Assembly: GCA_049664225.1 (NCBI GenBank)
Contig: JBATEX010000190.1
Span: forward strand, 62,001-126,000
DNA: 64,000 bases
Direction of reading: 5' to 3'
Origin: JAUVRX01 sp049664225
GTDB lineage: Bacteria; Acidobacteriota; Thermoanaerobaculia; Multivoradales; JAHEKO01
Part shown: positions 43,054 to 52,245 of the stretch, piece after piece
Layout: every line of letters starts with the position of its first letter
Position numbering within the stretch: position 1 is the first letter of the stretch
The notes under the pieces: generated by a model
The model's input: the letters and a program-made list of their open reading frames with translations, nothing else
Database searches by the model: none
What the model was told of the DNA's origin: nothing
Position numbers and translations under genes: made by a program

Positions 43054-43204
43054 CCGCTCAGGCCAGTTACGGTAGCTCCGAGCTGAGGAAAAATCAGAGG
43101 GATCAAAGCCCAGTTAGTGGGTTCTAGTTCGGAAACCGCCGAGAAAACGAGCCTGACGGGCGACTGGATAGTTCAAACTCTGACCTGATCAGGAGATCTG
43201 GCAC

Positions 43205-44296
43205 ATGGAGATTTTCGAACGACTCGCCGACATGGGTCACGAGCGCGTACTTTTGTGCTCGAATCCCGAAGTAGGACTGGAAGCCATCATCGCCGTCCAT
43301 TCCACCGCCCTCGGCCCGGGACTCGGCGGACTCAGGATGTGGCCCTTCAAGGACTTCGATGAGGCCCTCACCGATGTTCTCCGCCTGTCGCGGGGAATGA
43401 CATACAAGGCGGCAGCCGCGGGTCTCCACCTCGGCGGCGGCAAGGCGGTGATTCTCGGCGACCCGAAGTCCGACAAAAGCGAGGCACTCTTTCGCTCCTT
43501 CGGGCGCTACGTCGAGTCCCTGAACGGCCTCTACATCACCGCCGAAGACGTGGGTACAGACATGGAGGATATGGAGGTAATCCTGTCGGAGACCCGCTGG
43601 GTCACAGGCGTCTCACCTGCCCATGGAGGCAGCGGTGATCCATCACCGGTTACAGCATACGGGGTCCTACAAGGAATCAAAGCCGCGGCAAATTGGAAGA
43701 ACGACGAACCCTCCCTCAAGGGTCTTACCGTTGCCGTGCAGGGAGTCGGCAATGTCGGATACTACCTCGCCAAGTACCTCACCGATGAAGGCGCCAAGAT
43801 CATCGGGGCCGATATCGACCCAGAGAAGACAGCCAGGGCCGAAAGTGAGTTGGGAGTCGAGATCGTCTCGACCGACGAGATCATGGAAGTCGATTGTGAC
43901 GTACTGGCGCCGTGTGCTCTCGGCGCCGGTCTCAACCAAGAGTCCATCCCCAAGCTGCGTTGCAGCATCGTGGCCGGTGGCGCCAACAACCAACTGCACA
44001 ACGAGGAAATCGACGGCGTCGCGTTGCACGAGCGAGACATACTCTATGCCCCTGATTTCGTCATCAACGCCGGTGGACTGATCAACGTCTACAACGAGCT
44101 GACGGGCGACTACAACCAGGAAAGAGCGCTGCGCATGACCCGAGGCATTTACTTGAATCTAATGCGAGTGTTCGAAATCTCCAAGGAAGAGAAGGTCCCG
44201 ACCTATGTCGCGGCAGATCGCATGGCCGAGGAGCGCATCGCGACCATAAAGAAGCTCGGATCGCGGCACTGGGGCCGTTTCATCAGCAACCACTAG
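43205..44296 (+). CDS. Leucine/valine (Glu/Leu/Phe/Val family) dehydrogenase
   Basis: NAD-dependent oxidative deamination of branched-chain amino acids. 363 residues. GPGLGGLRMWPF is the glycine-rich substrate site, TYKAAAAGLHLGGGKAVI holds the catalytic Lys region, and QGVGNVGYYLAKYL is the NAD-binding Rossmann motif. Length and motifs fit leucine dehydrogenase better than glutamate dehydrogenase. ATG 43205 has AGGAG 9 bases upstream. It stands alone on the plus strand and its end faces cmk across 14 bases. It could feed the acyl-CoA genes in this window with branched substrates; that is speculative. Confidence 0.9.
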   Translation: MEIFERLADMGHERVLLCSNPEVGLEAIIAVHSTALGPGLGGLRMWPFKDFDEALTDVLRLSRGMTYKAAAAGLHLGGGKAVILGDPKSDKSEALFRSFGRYVESLNGLYITAEDVGTDMEDMEVILSETRWVTGVSPAHGGSGDPSPVTAYGVLQGIKAAANWKNDEPSLKGLTVAVQGVGNVGYYLAKYLTDEGAKIIGADIDPEKTARAESELGVEIVSTDEIMEVDCDVLAPCALGAGLNQESIPKLRCSIVAGGANNQLHNEEIDGVALHERDILYAPDFVINAGGLINVYNELTGDYNQERALRMTRGIYLNLMRVFEISKEEKVPTYVAADRMAEERIATIKKLGSRHWGRFISNH

Positions 44297-44310
44297 CCCG
44301 ACGGCAGAAG

Positions 44311-44982
44311 CTACCGGATCTCTTCCAGAATCACCTGTACGACTTCTTCGATCGACCGCGACCCGGTATCGACGATCCGGTAGCTGCCGTTCACGGTCAG
44401 TGGTGATTCGGCCCTGGTGGAATCTCGCTCGTCCCTCTCGCTGACCTCGCGCATGAGCTCGTCTGCGCTCAAGTTCGACTGGCCGGACTCCTCGAGCTGT
44501 TTCAGCCGACGACGAACCCTCGTTGCCAAAGGAGCCTGCAAGAAGAACTTGTGCGGCGTGTCGGGAAAGACCTTGGTACCGATATCGCGTCCCTCCACAA
44601 CCGCTCCAGCCGACTCGGCGAATGATCGCTGGTGTGCGACCATGACTCGGCGGACGCCCGGATAGGTCGAGATGGCTGATGTGATCTCCGAGATTCGCGG
44701 CTGACGAGCTTCCTCGCCTAGCCTCCTGCCATCCAGAAGCACCTCGACAGTGCCATCGGGATTGCGGCGCAACACGAGGTCTAGGTCGGATGCCAGAGCC
44801 TCGACAGTCTCCCGGTTGGCCGGATCGACACCCATTTGATCGACCTTGAGGCCCAGGGCCCGATACATCGCCCCGGTCTCGAGGTAGGGCACGTCCAGCG
44901 CCACCGCCAATCGTCTGGCCACCGTGCTCTTGCCCACCCCAGAAGTGCCGTCGATTGCTACGACCAGGGGTTGACCGGTCAT
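44311..44982 (-). CDS. cmk: Cytidylate kinase
   Basis: Phosphorylates CMP/dCMP. 223 residues with P-loop DGTSGVGKST at 11-20, LETGAMYRALGLK, the CMP-specific insert VVEGRDIGTKVFP and a lid rich in Arg. Last gene of trpS-scpA-scpB-rluB-cmk; it overlaps rluB by four bases (ATGA). In many bacteria cmk precedes rpsA; here rpsA lies about 3 kb away and separate. Confidence 0.96.
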   Translation of the reverse strand: MTGQPLVVAIDGTSGVGKSTVARRLAVALDVPYLETGAMYRALGLKVDQMGVDPANRETVEALASDLDLVLRRNPDGTVEVLLDGRRLGEEARQPRISEITSAISTYPGVRRVMVAHQRSFAESAGAVVEGRDIGTKVFPDTPHKFFLQAPLATRVRRRLKQLEESGQSNLSADELMREVSERDERDSTRAESPLTVNGSYRIVDTGSRSIEEVVQVILEEIR

Positions 44983-45770
44983 CGCCCTGTGCTCCGGGTC
45001 GTCCGTCGCCGACGCTTCCGTTTGGGCGCCTTTGGCGCCTCACCGCTCCTCAAGGACTCGAGTTCCTGGGCGCTGAGCTCCCTGTAGGAGCCCACGGGGA
45101 GATCCCGGTCCGCCACCCTGCCGATACCCACTCGGATGAGACGCTGCACCGGGTTGCCGATGCGAAAGAACATCTCGCGAATCTGTCGTTTGCGGCCCTC
45201 CTGCAGCTCGACCACCCACCACGAATTGGACTCGCCCTTCCCGCCTCTCGGCCCCTTGAGCAATCGGATCCTGGCCGGTGCGGTCCGCTTGCCATCGAGC
45301 ATCACCCCCGTCTTCAGCTTCACGATCGACTCCTCGGCCGGAATACCCTTGACCTTCACATGGTAGGTCTTCGAGCAACCGAAGCTCGGATGCGCGAGAC
45401 GATGCGCTAGATCTCCGTCGGCCGTCAGAATCATCAAGCCCTCGCTGTTGAAGTCGAGGCGCCCCGCAATGACTAGGGACTTGCGGAATTTCGGCGGCAG
45501 AAGATCGAACACGGTCGGACGCCCTTGGGGGTCCGACCGCGTGGACATATAGCCCCTGGGCTTGTATAGCAGGTAGTGCGATTTGCCTTGTGCCGGCTTG
45601 AGCCGACGTCCGTCGACCTTGATTGCGTCGCTCAGCGGATCGGCTTTCTCACCGACCTCGGCAACTCGGCCGTTGACGGTGACCCGTCCCTCTTTGATCA
45701 TCTCCTCGGCTTTGCGGCGCGAAGCGACGCCGGCTCGAGAGAGGATGCGCTGCAGACGTTCAGGGCTCAC
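44979..45770 (-). CDS. rluB: rRNA pseudouridine synthase, RluB/RsuA family
   Basis: 263 residues. An S4 RNA-binding domain (about 3-62, RLQRILSRAGVASRRKAEEMI) precedes the catalytic domain with Asp in AGRLDFNSEGLMILT and the C-terminal EGRKRQIREMF. The basic C-terminal tail (KRKRRRRTTRS) suits rRNA binding. RluB (23S) is favoured over RsuA by the scpAB neighbourhood. GTG start at 45770, overlapping scpB by four bases. Confidence 0.93.
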   Translation of the reverse strand: MSPERLQRILSRAGVASRRKAEEMIKEGRVTVNGRVAEVGEKADPLSDAIKVDGRRLKPAQGKSHYLLYKPRGYMSTRSDPQGRPTVFDLLPPKFRKSLVIAGRLDFNSEGLMILTADGDLAHRLAHPSFGCSKTYHVKVKGIPAEESIVKLKTGVMLDGKRTAPARIRLLKGPRGGKGESNSWWVVELQEGRKRQIREMFFRIGNPVQRLIRVGIGRVADRDLPVGSYRELSAQELESLRSGEAPKAPKRKRRRRTTRSTGR

Positions 45771-46402
45771 GATTCGTCGGACTCGAGAGATTCGATCACG
45801 CTAAAGGACTCTTCGAAAATATCCTGCTGTCGCTCCTCAGTCCGCCCTCCGAGGTCGACTCCGTCCGGGCCGAAGATCTCCTCGAACTCCTCCAGAGGAG
45901 GTAGGTCGTCGAGAGATCCGAGACCGAAGTGCATCAGGAACTCCCGCGTGGTTCGGTAGAGAAACGGCTTGCCGACCACCTTCTTGCGACCCGATATCCG
46001 GACCAGTCGCTTCTCGAGCAGGGTCTTCAGAACGCCCGCCGGACTGACTCCTCTGAGCTCTTGGATCTCGGGACCCGTAACTGGCTGACGGTAGGCCACG
46101 ATGGCGAGCGTCTCCAGGGCCGCCATGGACAGGCGGGTCCGACCAGACACCTCGAAGAACTTCCGTAAGTAGCCGTGCAGCTCGGGTCGGGTTACGAGCC
46201 TCAGCCCGCCCGCGACTTCCTCGATGCGGACCCCTTTGTCGGGCCCACCTCCGTAGCGCTCGATCACCCGCTCCAAAGCGGCTGTAGCTGCCACTCGGTC
46301 CTGGCTTCCAAAAATCTCCAGGAGCTTCTCCCGGTCCACGGGCTCGGCGGCGACGAAGAGAACCGCTTCCAGCGCCGCCTCGATCTCGGGTTGCTCGGTC
46401 AT
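45767..46402 (-). CDS. scpB: Segregation and condensation protein B
   Basis: Kleisin-associated subunit of the SMC condensin. 211 residues: two winged-helix domains with AALEAVLFVAAEPVDREKL at the N-terminus and MAALETLAIVAYRQPVTGPEI with RGVSPAGVLKTLLEKRLV in the second. The C-terminus is acidic and Glu-rich. Overlaps scpA and rluB by four bases each. Confidence 0.95.
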   Translation of the reverse strand: MTEQPEIEAALEAVLFVAAEPVDREKLLEIFGSQDRVAATAALERVIERYGGGPDKGVRIEEVAGGLRLVTRPELHGYLRKFFEVSGRTRLSMAALETLAIVAYRQPVTGPEIQELRGVSPAGVLKTLLEKRLVRISGRKKVVGKPFLYRTTREFLMHFGLGSLDDLPPLEEFEEIFGPDGVDLGGRTEERQQDIFEESFSVIESLESDES

Positions 46403-47190
46403 CCTTGAATCGCCTCCAACTCGTGAGCCAGCAACTCCTTCGAGGTGCGGTAGAGCAGTATCTCTCCCACGCCAGTCCTGTGTAAATGAACCAGATCCAA
46501 TCGAGCCAGCTCCAGGATGGCGAGGAAAGCAGCTACGGCCTCCGCGCGACAGCTTCGACCTCGCAGATCGAGGAGCAGGTCATAGGGTCGATCCAGGTCC
46601 AGATGACCCAGTAAGCGCTCGAATTGACCGCGCACCGAGAACGTCTCCCGACGAATATGAAAGGGGGCCGGGTGCTCATGCTCGTATCGCACCAGGACCT
46701 GTTTGAAGGCACCCAGGAGATCGAACAACGAGACCTCGTCCAACTCGACAGAGCCGTCACCTGCTGGCAGATCGAGAGCCTGCGGTTGCCGGGTCCACAG
46801 CCCTTGCCGTAGCGAGTGGAACTCGGCCAGCGACTGGGCTGCTTCCTTGATCCGCTGGTATTCGAGCAGACGCTCCACCAGTTCCTGACGGGGATCGTCC
46901 TCGAGGGTACCGTCCTCGGCGGACCGACGGGGCAGAAGCATCCTGGACTTGAGATGAATGAGCACCGCGGCCTCATAGACAAACTCCGCCGCGACATCCA
47001 GGTCGAAGACCTCCATGAGATGGAGATACTCATCGAACTGATCACAGATCACGGCCACGGGGATATCGGTGATCTCCACTTCGTTGATCTTGATCAGATG
47101 CAGCAGCAGATCCAGAGGCCCTTCGAAGATCGGAAGCTGTACCTGCCAGGCCTCGGGCAGACTGCTCATGCTGCTGGTCGGTGGCGTCAT
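46399..47190 (-). CDS. scpA: Segregation and condensation protein A
   Basis: Kleisin subunit of SMC condensin. 263 residues with the N-terminal signature FEGPLDLLLHLIKINEVEI-type helix, AAEFVYEAAVLIHLKSRMLLP and a C-terminal winged helix (FLAILELARLDLVHLHR). GTG 47193 and ATG 47190 are both possible; both overlap the trpS stop. No smc gene is in the window. Confidence 0.95.
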   Translation of the reverse strand: MTPPTSSMSSLPEAWQVQLPIFEGPLDLLLHLIKINEVEITDIPVAVICDQFDEYLHLMEVFDLDVAAEFVYEAAVLIHLKSRMLLPRRSAEDGTLEDDPRQELVERLLEYQRIKEAAQSLAEFHSLRQGLWTRQPQALDLPAGDGSVELDEVSLFDLLGAFKQVLVRYEHEHPAPFHIRRETFSVRGQFERLLGHLDLDRPYDLLLDLRGRSCRAEAVAAFLAILELARLDLVHLHRTGVGEILLYRTSKELLAHELEAIQG

Positions 47191-48206
47191 CACCGGCTCT
47201 CTTCGCCGACCTTTCGATAGTTGATCGAGAGAGCGGACCTCACCTCGTCCATGGTCTCCCCCGCTCGCTCCGCCGCCTTCCTGGAACCCTCCGAGAGAAT
47301 ATCCAGAAGGACATCCCGATTCTTCAACAGATCCTCCCGCCTGGCGCGGATCGGTTCGAGAAACTCGTTGATCTGATCGGCGATCAGTCGTTTGTCATCG
47401 ACACAACCGATCTGGGCCCGTCGGCATTCCCCCGCCACCTTCTCTTGCAGCTCGGCGGACGAGAAGAGTCGGTGAAACTGGAACAGGTTGCAGGTTTCGG
47501 GATGCCCTACGTCCGTTCTCCGAATCCGTTCCGGGTCCGTGAACATCTCCCGGCACTTGGCGGTCACTTCCTCCGGACTGTCGGACAGATTGATCGTGTT
47601 GCCATACGATTTCGACATCTTGCGTCCGTCGAGCCCGGGGACCTTCGGTGTCGGCGTGAACAGGGCCTTCGGCTCGGGGAAGATGTCACCGAAATAGCTA
47701 TTGAAACGGCGACCGATCTCTCGGCTGAGCTCGAGATGGCTCGCCTGGTCCTCACCCACAGGCACGAACTGCGCTCGGTAGAGCAAGATGTCCGCCGTTT
47801 GCAGGACTGGGTAGCCCAGGAATCCGTAGGTGAACAGGTCCTTGTTCGACAGCTCCTTGATCTGCTCCTTGTAGGTCGGAACTCGCTCCAGCCAGCCCAG
47901 CGGAGTAATCATGGAGAGAAGCAGGTGGAGCTCTGCATGCTCCGGAACCAATGACTGGACGAAGATCACAGAACGCTCTGGATCGAGTCCAGAGGCCAGC
48001 AGATCGGCGAGCATTTCGAGCGAATTGTCGCCGATCTGCTTGGGCTCTGCGTAGTCCGTTGTCAGCGCGTGCCAGTCGGCGATGAAATAGAAACACCTGT
48101 ACCGATCCTGCAACTCGACCCAGTTCTTGACCGCGCCGAAGTAGTTGCCAAGATGGATGCGACCCGTTGCCCGCATCCCGGAAAGGACGACATTCTCGCT
48201 GGTCAT
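47190..48206 (-). CDS. trpS: Tryptophan--tRNA ligase
   Basis: 338 residues. The class I HIGH motif reads GRIHLGNYFGAVKNW near residue 15, and KMSKS reads GRKMSKSYGNTI near 195. Other family signatures are YFIADWHALTT and GEDQASHLELSREIGRRF. It heads a five-gene operon in which every junction is a four-base overlap. An 80-base leader lies upstream. Confidence 0.97.
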   Translation of the reverse strand: MTSENVVLSGMRATGRIHLGNYFGAVKNWVELQDRYRCFYFIADWHALTTDYAEPKQIGDNSLEMLADLLASGLDPERSVIFVQSLVPEHAELHLLLSMITPLGWLERVPTYKEQIKELSNKDLFTYGFLGYPVLQTADILLYRAQFVPVGEDQASHLELSREIGRRFNSYFGDIFPEPKALFTPTPKVPGLDGRKMSKSYGNTINLSDSPEEVTAKCREMFTDPERIRRTDVGHPETCNLFQFHRLFSSAELQEKVAGECRRAQIGCVDDKRLIADQINEFLEPIRARREDLLKNRDVLLDILSEGSRKAAERAGETMDEVRSALSINYRKVGEESR

Positions 48207-48293
48207 TGTCTAGGCCCTGCCTCGGTACTGCCACGGTTCACGTCTTGGGAAGCCACTTGTGGCTCGAGAGGTCCTTCCCTTCGGCGTCGGGTG

Positions 48294-48299
48294 ATTATA
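48294..48299 (-). promoter_or_regulatory. Consensus -10 box upstream of trpS
   Basis: Minus strand TATAAT, but no good -35 at 16-18 bases. It would start a leader of about 80 bases containing the palindrome AGCCACTTGTGGCT (48251-48264). No Trp-rich leader peptide or complete T-box was found. Confidence 0.4.
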
Positions 48300-48353
48300 G
48301 GACAGGGCAGGCGACTCGCGACCGAATCATACTGCCGAGCCCCAGAGGATCCT

Positions 48354-48854
48354 CTAGGATGCTTGCGCATCGGACTCAACGGACTTGACCTGACGGTCCA
48401 CCTGTCGCATCAAACGCTCATTGTCGCCGAGCACCTTTCCCTCGATGACCAAGGTCCAAACCTGGATCGCCAGGGTCGTCCAGAACAGTGACGAATGGAC
48501 CCATACTGGAAGGACCCTGGTGGCGACACCGCCCCCGACGATGAAGGTTGCCATCACAGCCATCATGGCCAGCATCAACCAGGAGTTGCTGCGGTTCTTG
48601 AACGCCCGTGTCTGCGCTGCCAGATTACCGCCGAGGTCGTACTCTTGCGCCGCCGTCTTGATCGCTTTGCCCGTACCGATGAGATAGAAGAGAATCCACG
48701 AGTGCGAAAACAGCAGCAGCAGCGTCGAGAACAGAGCCGCCAGAAGATGCCAGCCAAGCGATCCCTGTTCTCCAACTCTGTGGCCGAGGATCCCGGTAAG
48801 CACCAGACCGCCAGTTGAAATCCAGCCCACCATCAGGAGCGCTCTGCCCATCAT
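48354..48854 (-). CDS. Four-helix membrane protein of unknown function
   Basis: 166 residues. Hydrophobic helices at about 5-25, 32-60, 91-112 and 118-138, followed by a charged tail. His residues occur in or near the first two helices (GHRV, WHLLA, SHSW), which could bind haem, but there is no CxxCH or recognisable cytochrome motif. Not a known family to me. ATG overlaps the stop of the glycosyltransferase (ATGA), so it is translated with it. Confidence 0.7.
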   Translation of the reverse strand: MMGRALLMVGWISTGGLVLTGILGHRVGEQGSLGWHLLAALFSTLLLLFSHSWILFYLIGTGKAIKTAAQEYDLGGNLAAQTRAFKNRSNSWLMLAMMAVMATFIVGGGVATRVLPVWVHSSLFWTTLAIQVWTLVIEGKVLGDNERLMRQVDRQVKSVESDAQAS

Positions 48855-50068
48855 GGCGTTTTGCCCTTCTCTGGTGACATGTCTTGCTCTCCCCCGAGCT
48901 GGTTGGCTATCTGGGGAGGAGTCGGCCCGGTCGCCTTGCCTCCTTCGAGGTGCTCAAACCAGATCTTCGCGGCTCGCTCAGGCCTGAAACGCTCCTCGAG
49001 AAGCCGCCTGCCCGCCTCCCCTCGTCGACTCGCATCCTCCGGATGATCGAGAACCTCTGACAGGGCTACGCTCAATGCGGCTACGTCCTCCGGTGGGAAC
49101 AGCCACCCGCTCGCCGGATTCACAACCTCTGGCAAACCGCTCACGGCGCTCGCCACGACTGGAAGCCCACTTTCCATGGCCTCGAGGATTACCAGGGGCA
49201 TTCCCTCGTAGATCGAAGGAACCACCAGCGCTGCGGCTCGCGACATCAACTGTCGAACCGCTCCTGCATCGCACACACCGAGAAACCGTACCGAATCAGC
49301 CAACCCCAAGCGATGGGAAGCAGCCTCGAGAGAGGACCGATGCTCGCCATCTCCAACCACCACCAGTCGAACGAGCCTGTCATCTTCTCGCAGCACCGAA
49401 ACGGCGTTCAGGAGAACCTCCACGCCCTTGCGAATACGCAGTCGACCCACAAACAGAAGAAACCCGTTGAAGTCCTCGAGCACCGGTGCAACAGATGCAT
49501 CGATGGGGCGTCCCCCCATTACGTTTGGCAGCACCAGAACCCTCTCCACCCCGTAGTTCCTCTTCACCTCGATCGCGGTCTGGTGGCTCGGCGCCATCAC
49601 CACATCGCTCAGCCAGGCCGTGAGCGATCCAAAAGCGATCTGCACCGGTGCCTTGAAAAGGCGGAACATCCACTCTCGCAGACCAGGGGAACCCAATACC
49701 CGCCCGTCGAATCTGAGAGCGCGCACTGCCCTCATCTCCTCCAGATAGCTCACTTGCAGGAGCGCCACCAGTCGGGGACTCGGAACCAGAACCGGGCTCA
49801 AAACCCTGGTGAGAAGGGCGACCAGGGCTCCGTCTGACTCGTGCACCTGGACGACATCGGGTCTGAATCGACGCAGAGCTCTCCAGAAGCCGGGCACGAT
49901 CGTCAACGGGAAGAGGAGCTTCGGCCCCCTGGCGCCGTCCCGTCCTCGCCCCAGAATCTCCACCTCATGACCCATCGATTCCAGACCGGCAGCCAGCTGG
50001 AGCACCTGTTCTCCCACTCCCGAGACATCCTTGGGCGGCAGGGTATTGGCCACGAGAAGCACTCTCAT
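48851..50068 (-). CDS. Glycosyltransferase family 4
   Basis: 405 residues with full GT-B fold: N-terminal MRVLLVANTLPPKDVSGVG, the linker FNGFLLFVGRLRIRKGV and the C-terminal nucleotide-sugar motif EGMPLVILEAMESGLPVVAS. Probably transfers a sugar in envelope glycan or glycolipid synthesis; the donor is unknown. It follows recG by 2 bases. It is not close to the other GT4 (28.7 kb) in sequence beyond shared motifs. Confidence 0.9.
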   Translation of the reverse strand: MRVLLVANTLPPKDVSGVGEQVLQLAAGLESMGHEVEILGRGRDGARGPKLLFPLTIVPGFWRALRRFRPDVVQVHESDGALVALLTRVLSPVLVPSPRLVALLQVSYLEEMRAVRALRFDGRVLGSPGLREWMFRLFKAPVQIAFGSLTAWLSDVVMAPSHQTAIEVKRNYGVERVLVLPNVMGGRPIDASVAPVLEDFNGFLLFVGRLRIRKGVEVLLNAVSVLREDDRLVRLVVVGDGEHRSSLEAASHRLGLADSVRFLGVCDAGAVRQLMSRAAALVVPSIYEGMPLVILEAMESGLPVVASAVSGLPEVVNPASGWLFPPEDVAALSVALSEVLDHPEDASRRGEAGRRLLEERFRPERAAKIWFEHLEGGKATGPTPPQIANQLGGEQDMSPEKGKTP

Positions 50069-50070
50069 GT

Positions 50071-52140
50071 TCAGCCTCCGGCCAATCTCTTGTATCGGCT
50101 TCTAGCTCGCTCTGACATGCGCTTCATGAATGGGGTCTTTGTCGCTCCTCTCGAATCGACCAGGAGCTCCCTGGCGTCGCTTCGCGCCTTCTCCAGCCAC
50201 CTTCGATCGGCCACGATGTTGGCCACTCTGAAAAGCGGCTCGCCGGCTTGACGTGTTCCCAGCAGATCGCCAGGGCCGCGGATCTCGAGATCCGCTTCGG
50301 CGATCCGGAACCCGTCGGTGGTCTCGCCAAACACTGCCAGGCGCCGCTCGGCCTCTTCCGTGAGCTGGCCATGAAGGGCCACACAGTAGGACCTCTCGGC
50401 ACCCCTCCCAACTCTGCCTCGAAGCTGGTGGAGTTGAGCCAATCCAAACCGTTCCGCGCTGTCGATGATCATCACCGTTGCTCCAGGTACATCCACGCCC
50501 ACTTCGATAATCGAGGTCGCCACCAGAAGTCTTGTCTCCCCGGCTCCGAACGATTCCATGATCCTCTCACGTTCCTCGGTCTCCACCCTGCCATGGAGTA
50601 CCTCCGACGGCCATCGTGACAGGAGTCTCCGGACTGCTTCTCCCTGGGTTGAGATCGAGGCGCACGAGATCTGTGAGCTGTCGTCGATCGAGGGAAACAC
50701 GACATAGGCCTGTCCCCCCTTCTCGAGGTGCTCGGCAAGCCACTGATGGACGTCGTCTCGACGATCCTGCCGAACCACTCTCGTGTTCACCGCTCGACGC
50801 CCCGGCGGCAGCTCGTCGACGACCGACAGAGAAAGATCGCCATAGGCCGTCAAGGCCAATGAGCGGGGAATGGGCGTTGCCGTCATGACCAGCATGTCGG
50901 GACGCTGCCCTTTCTCCAGCAAGACCTGCCGCTGCGCCACCCCGAACCGGTGCTGCTCGTCCACCACGGCCAATGCGAGCCGGTCGAATGCCACACCCTC
51001 TTGAATCAGGGCGTGGGTGCCTACCGCCAATTGGATTCGACCGTCTGCCAGGCCTCGACGAACCTCTGTAGCTCTGTTTCCTGAACCTGTCACCAGGGCG
51101 AGACGGAACCGAGGCTCGAGGAGGTGTCTCAGGGATCTGAAGTGCTGCTCCGCCAGCAGCTCCGTGGGGGCCATGAATGCTCCTTGCAATCCACTTTCCA
51201 TGGCCACGATCAAGGCCAGGGCGGCGACGATTGTCTTGCCACTTCCGACATCGCCCTGCAAAAGCCGGAGCATCGGGAAGGGACTCTCCATATCGGCCAG
51301 AATCTCCTCTAGAGCACGTGCCTGGGCGCCCGTCAGCCGAAACGGCAAGGCCTCCTGCATTTTGGAGCGAAGCCCCTTGCCTACTTCATACCGATGCCGC
51401 TTCTCATCCCGGGTCTGGAAGGATCGCAGCATCCCGAGCTCGACCTGCAGCTCCAGGAACTCGCCGTAAATCAACCGACGATGGCCTGGACTTCGCCGTT
51501 CGTTGAGGAGGCCCACATCAGCCGACTCGTCCGGCCGATGGACCTGCAGAAGCGCCTCCCCCAAGGAGGGCAAGTCATGCCGCCGCCTGAGACTCGAGGG
51601 TATCTCGTCGTCGAGGCTTTTCAGCGGCAGCTCGTCCAGGGCATTCCGCACAAGCCTGCGCACCAGAGCCGGACCGAGACCGCCAACGGAGTTGTAGATA
51701 GCGACGATTCGTCCTCCGAGCATCGCCTCGCTCAAGGGCTCGCAGCTGGGATTCACCATCTCGAAGCGCGAGCCTCGGCGACGTACCCTTCCGTGGAGCA
51801 AGTACTGTTCCCCGTCTTTCACCTGCTGAATCAAGTAGGGCCGGTTGAACCACACGGCCGGCAGTCTGCCCGTCTCATCTTCCAGCCAGCCATTGACTAC
51901 CGACAGGCCTCGCCGTCGTAGGTGGATCCTCTTCAGCTCGCCAACTCTGGCAGCCAGGGAGAAGGTTCCTTCTTCATGCGCTTCGCCAACAGATGTCAGT
52001 TGGCGACGGTCTTCGTAGCGAAACGGCAGATGGTGGAGAAGATCTCGGACGGTTCGCAAACCGGTTGTTGCCAACTTCCCGGCCCGAACCGGTCCGATGC
52101 CACGCAGCTCGGTCAGAGGGCTGTCGATTTCCAAGGACAT
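50071..52140 (-). CDS. recG: ATP-dependent DNA helicase RecG
   Basis: Remodels stalled forks and branched DNA. 689 residues: an N-terminal wedge/OB domain (about 1-165, with LTELRGIGPVRAGKLATTGL and FRYEDRR), helicase Walker A GDVGSGKT, the DEAH-type box as DEQHRFG, TATPIPRSLALTAYGDL, and C-terminal motif VI QLRGRVGRG. A palindrome sits just before the start. First gene of recG-glycosyltransferase-membrane protein. Confidence 0.97.
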   Translation of the reverse strand: MSLEIDSPLTELRGIGPVRAGKLATTGLRTVRDLLHHLPFRYEDRRQLTSVGEAHEEGTFSLAARVGELKRIHLRRRGLSVVNGWLEDETGRLPAVWFNRPYLIQQVKDGEQYLLHGRVRRRGSRFEMVNPSCEPLSEAMLGGRIVAIYNSVGGLGPALVRRLVRNALDELPLKSLDDEIPSSLRRRHDLPSLGEALLQVHRPDESADVGLLNERRSPGHRRLIYGEFLELQVELGMLRSFQTRDEKRHRYEVGKGLRSKMQEALPFRLTGAQARALEEILADMESPFPMLRLLQGDVGSGKTIVAALALIVAMESGLQGAFMAPTELLAEQHFRSLRHLLEPRFRLALVTGSGNRATEVRRGLADGRIQLAVGTHALIQEGVAFDRLALAVVDEQHRFGVAQRQVLLEKGQRPDMLVMTATPIPRSLALTAYGDLSLSVVDELPPGRRAVNTRVVRQDRRDDVHQWLAEHLEKGGQAYVVFPSIDDSSQISCASISTQGEAVRRLLSRWPSEVLHGRVETEERERIMESFGAGETRLLVATSIIEVGVDVPGATVMIIDSAERFGLAQLHQLRGRVGRGAERSYCVALHGQLTEEAERRLAVFGETTDGFRIAEADLEIRGPGDLLGTRQAGEPLFRVANIVADRRWLEKARSDARELLVDSRGATKTPFMKRMSERARSRYKRLAGG

Positions 52141-52145
52141 CGATG

Positions 52146-52157
52146 CCTGACGTCAGG
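52146..52157. promoter_or_regulatory. Perfect 12-base palindrome directly upstream of recG
   Basis: CCTGACGTCAGG, 5 bases from the recG ATG and overlapping the only ribosome-site-like AGG. It could be an operator or block the ribosome site. One copy only was noted. Confidence 0.35.
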
Positions 52158-52245
52158 ATCGCTTATTCCGCTGGGGGCGGTTCTGGTTTGGAGGGCCGGC
52201 TTGCTGCCAATCTGGCGCCGAATAGAACCCTAGTCGAGGCCCCAC

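Noticed and set aside
48207..48290. T-box or tryptophan leader peptide before trpS
   Set aside because: GTGGCAGTACCGAG only loosely resembles the T-box core, the leader is about 80 bases, and there is no run of Trp codons.
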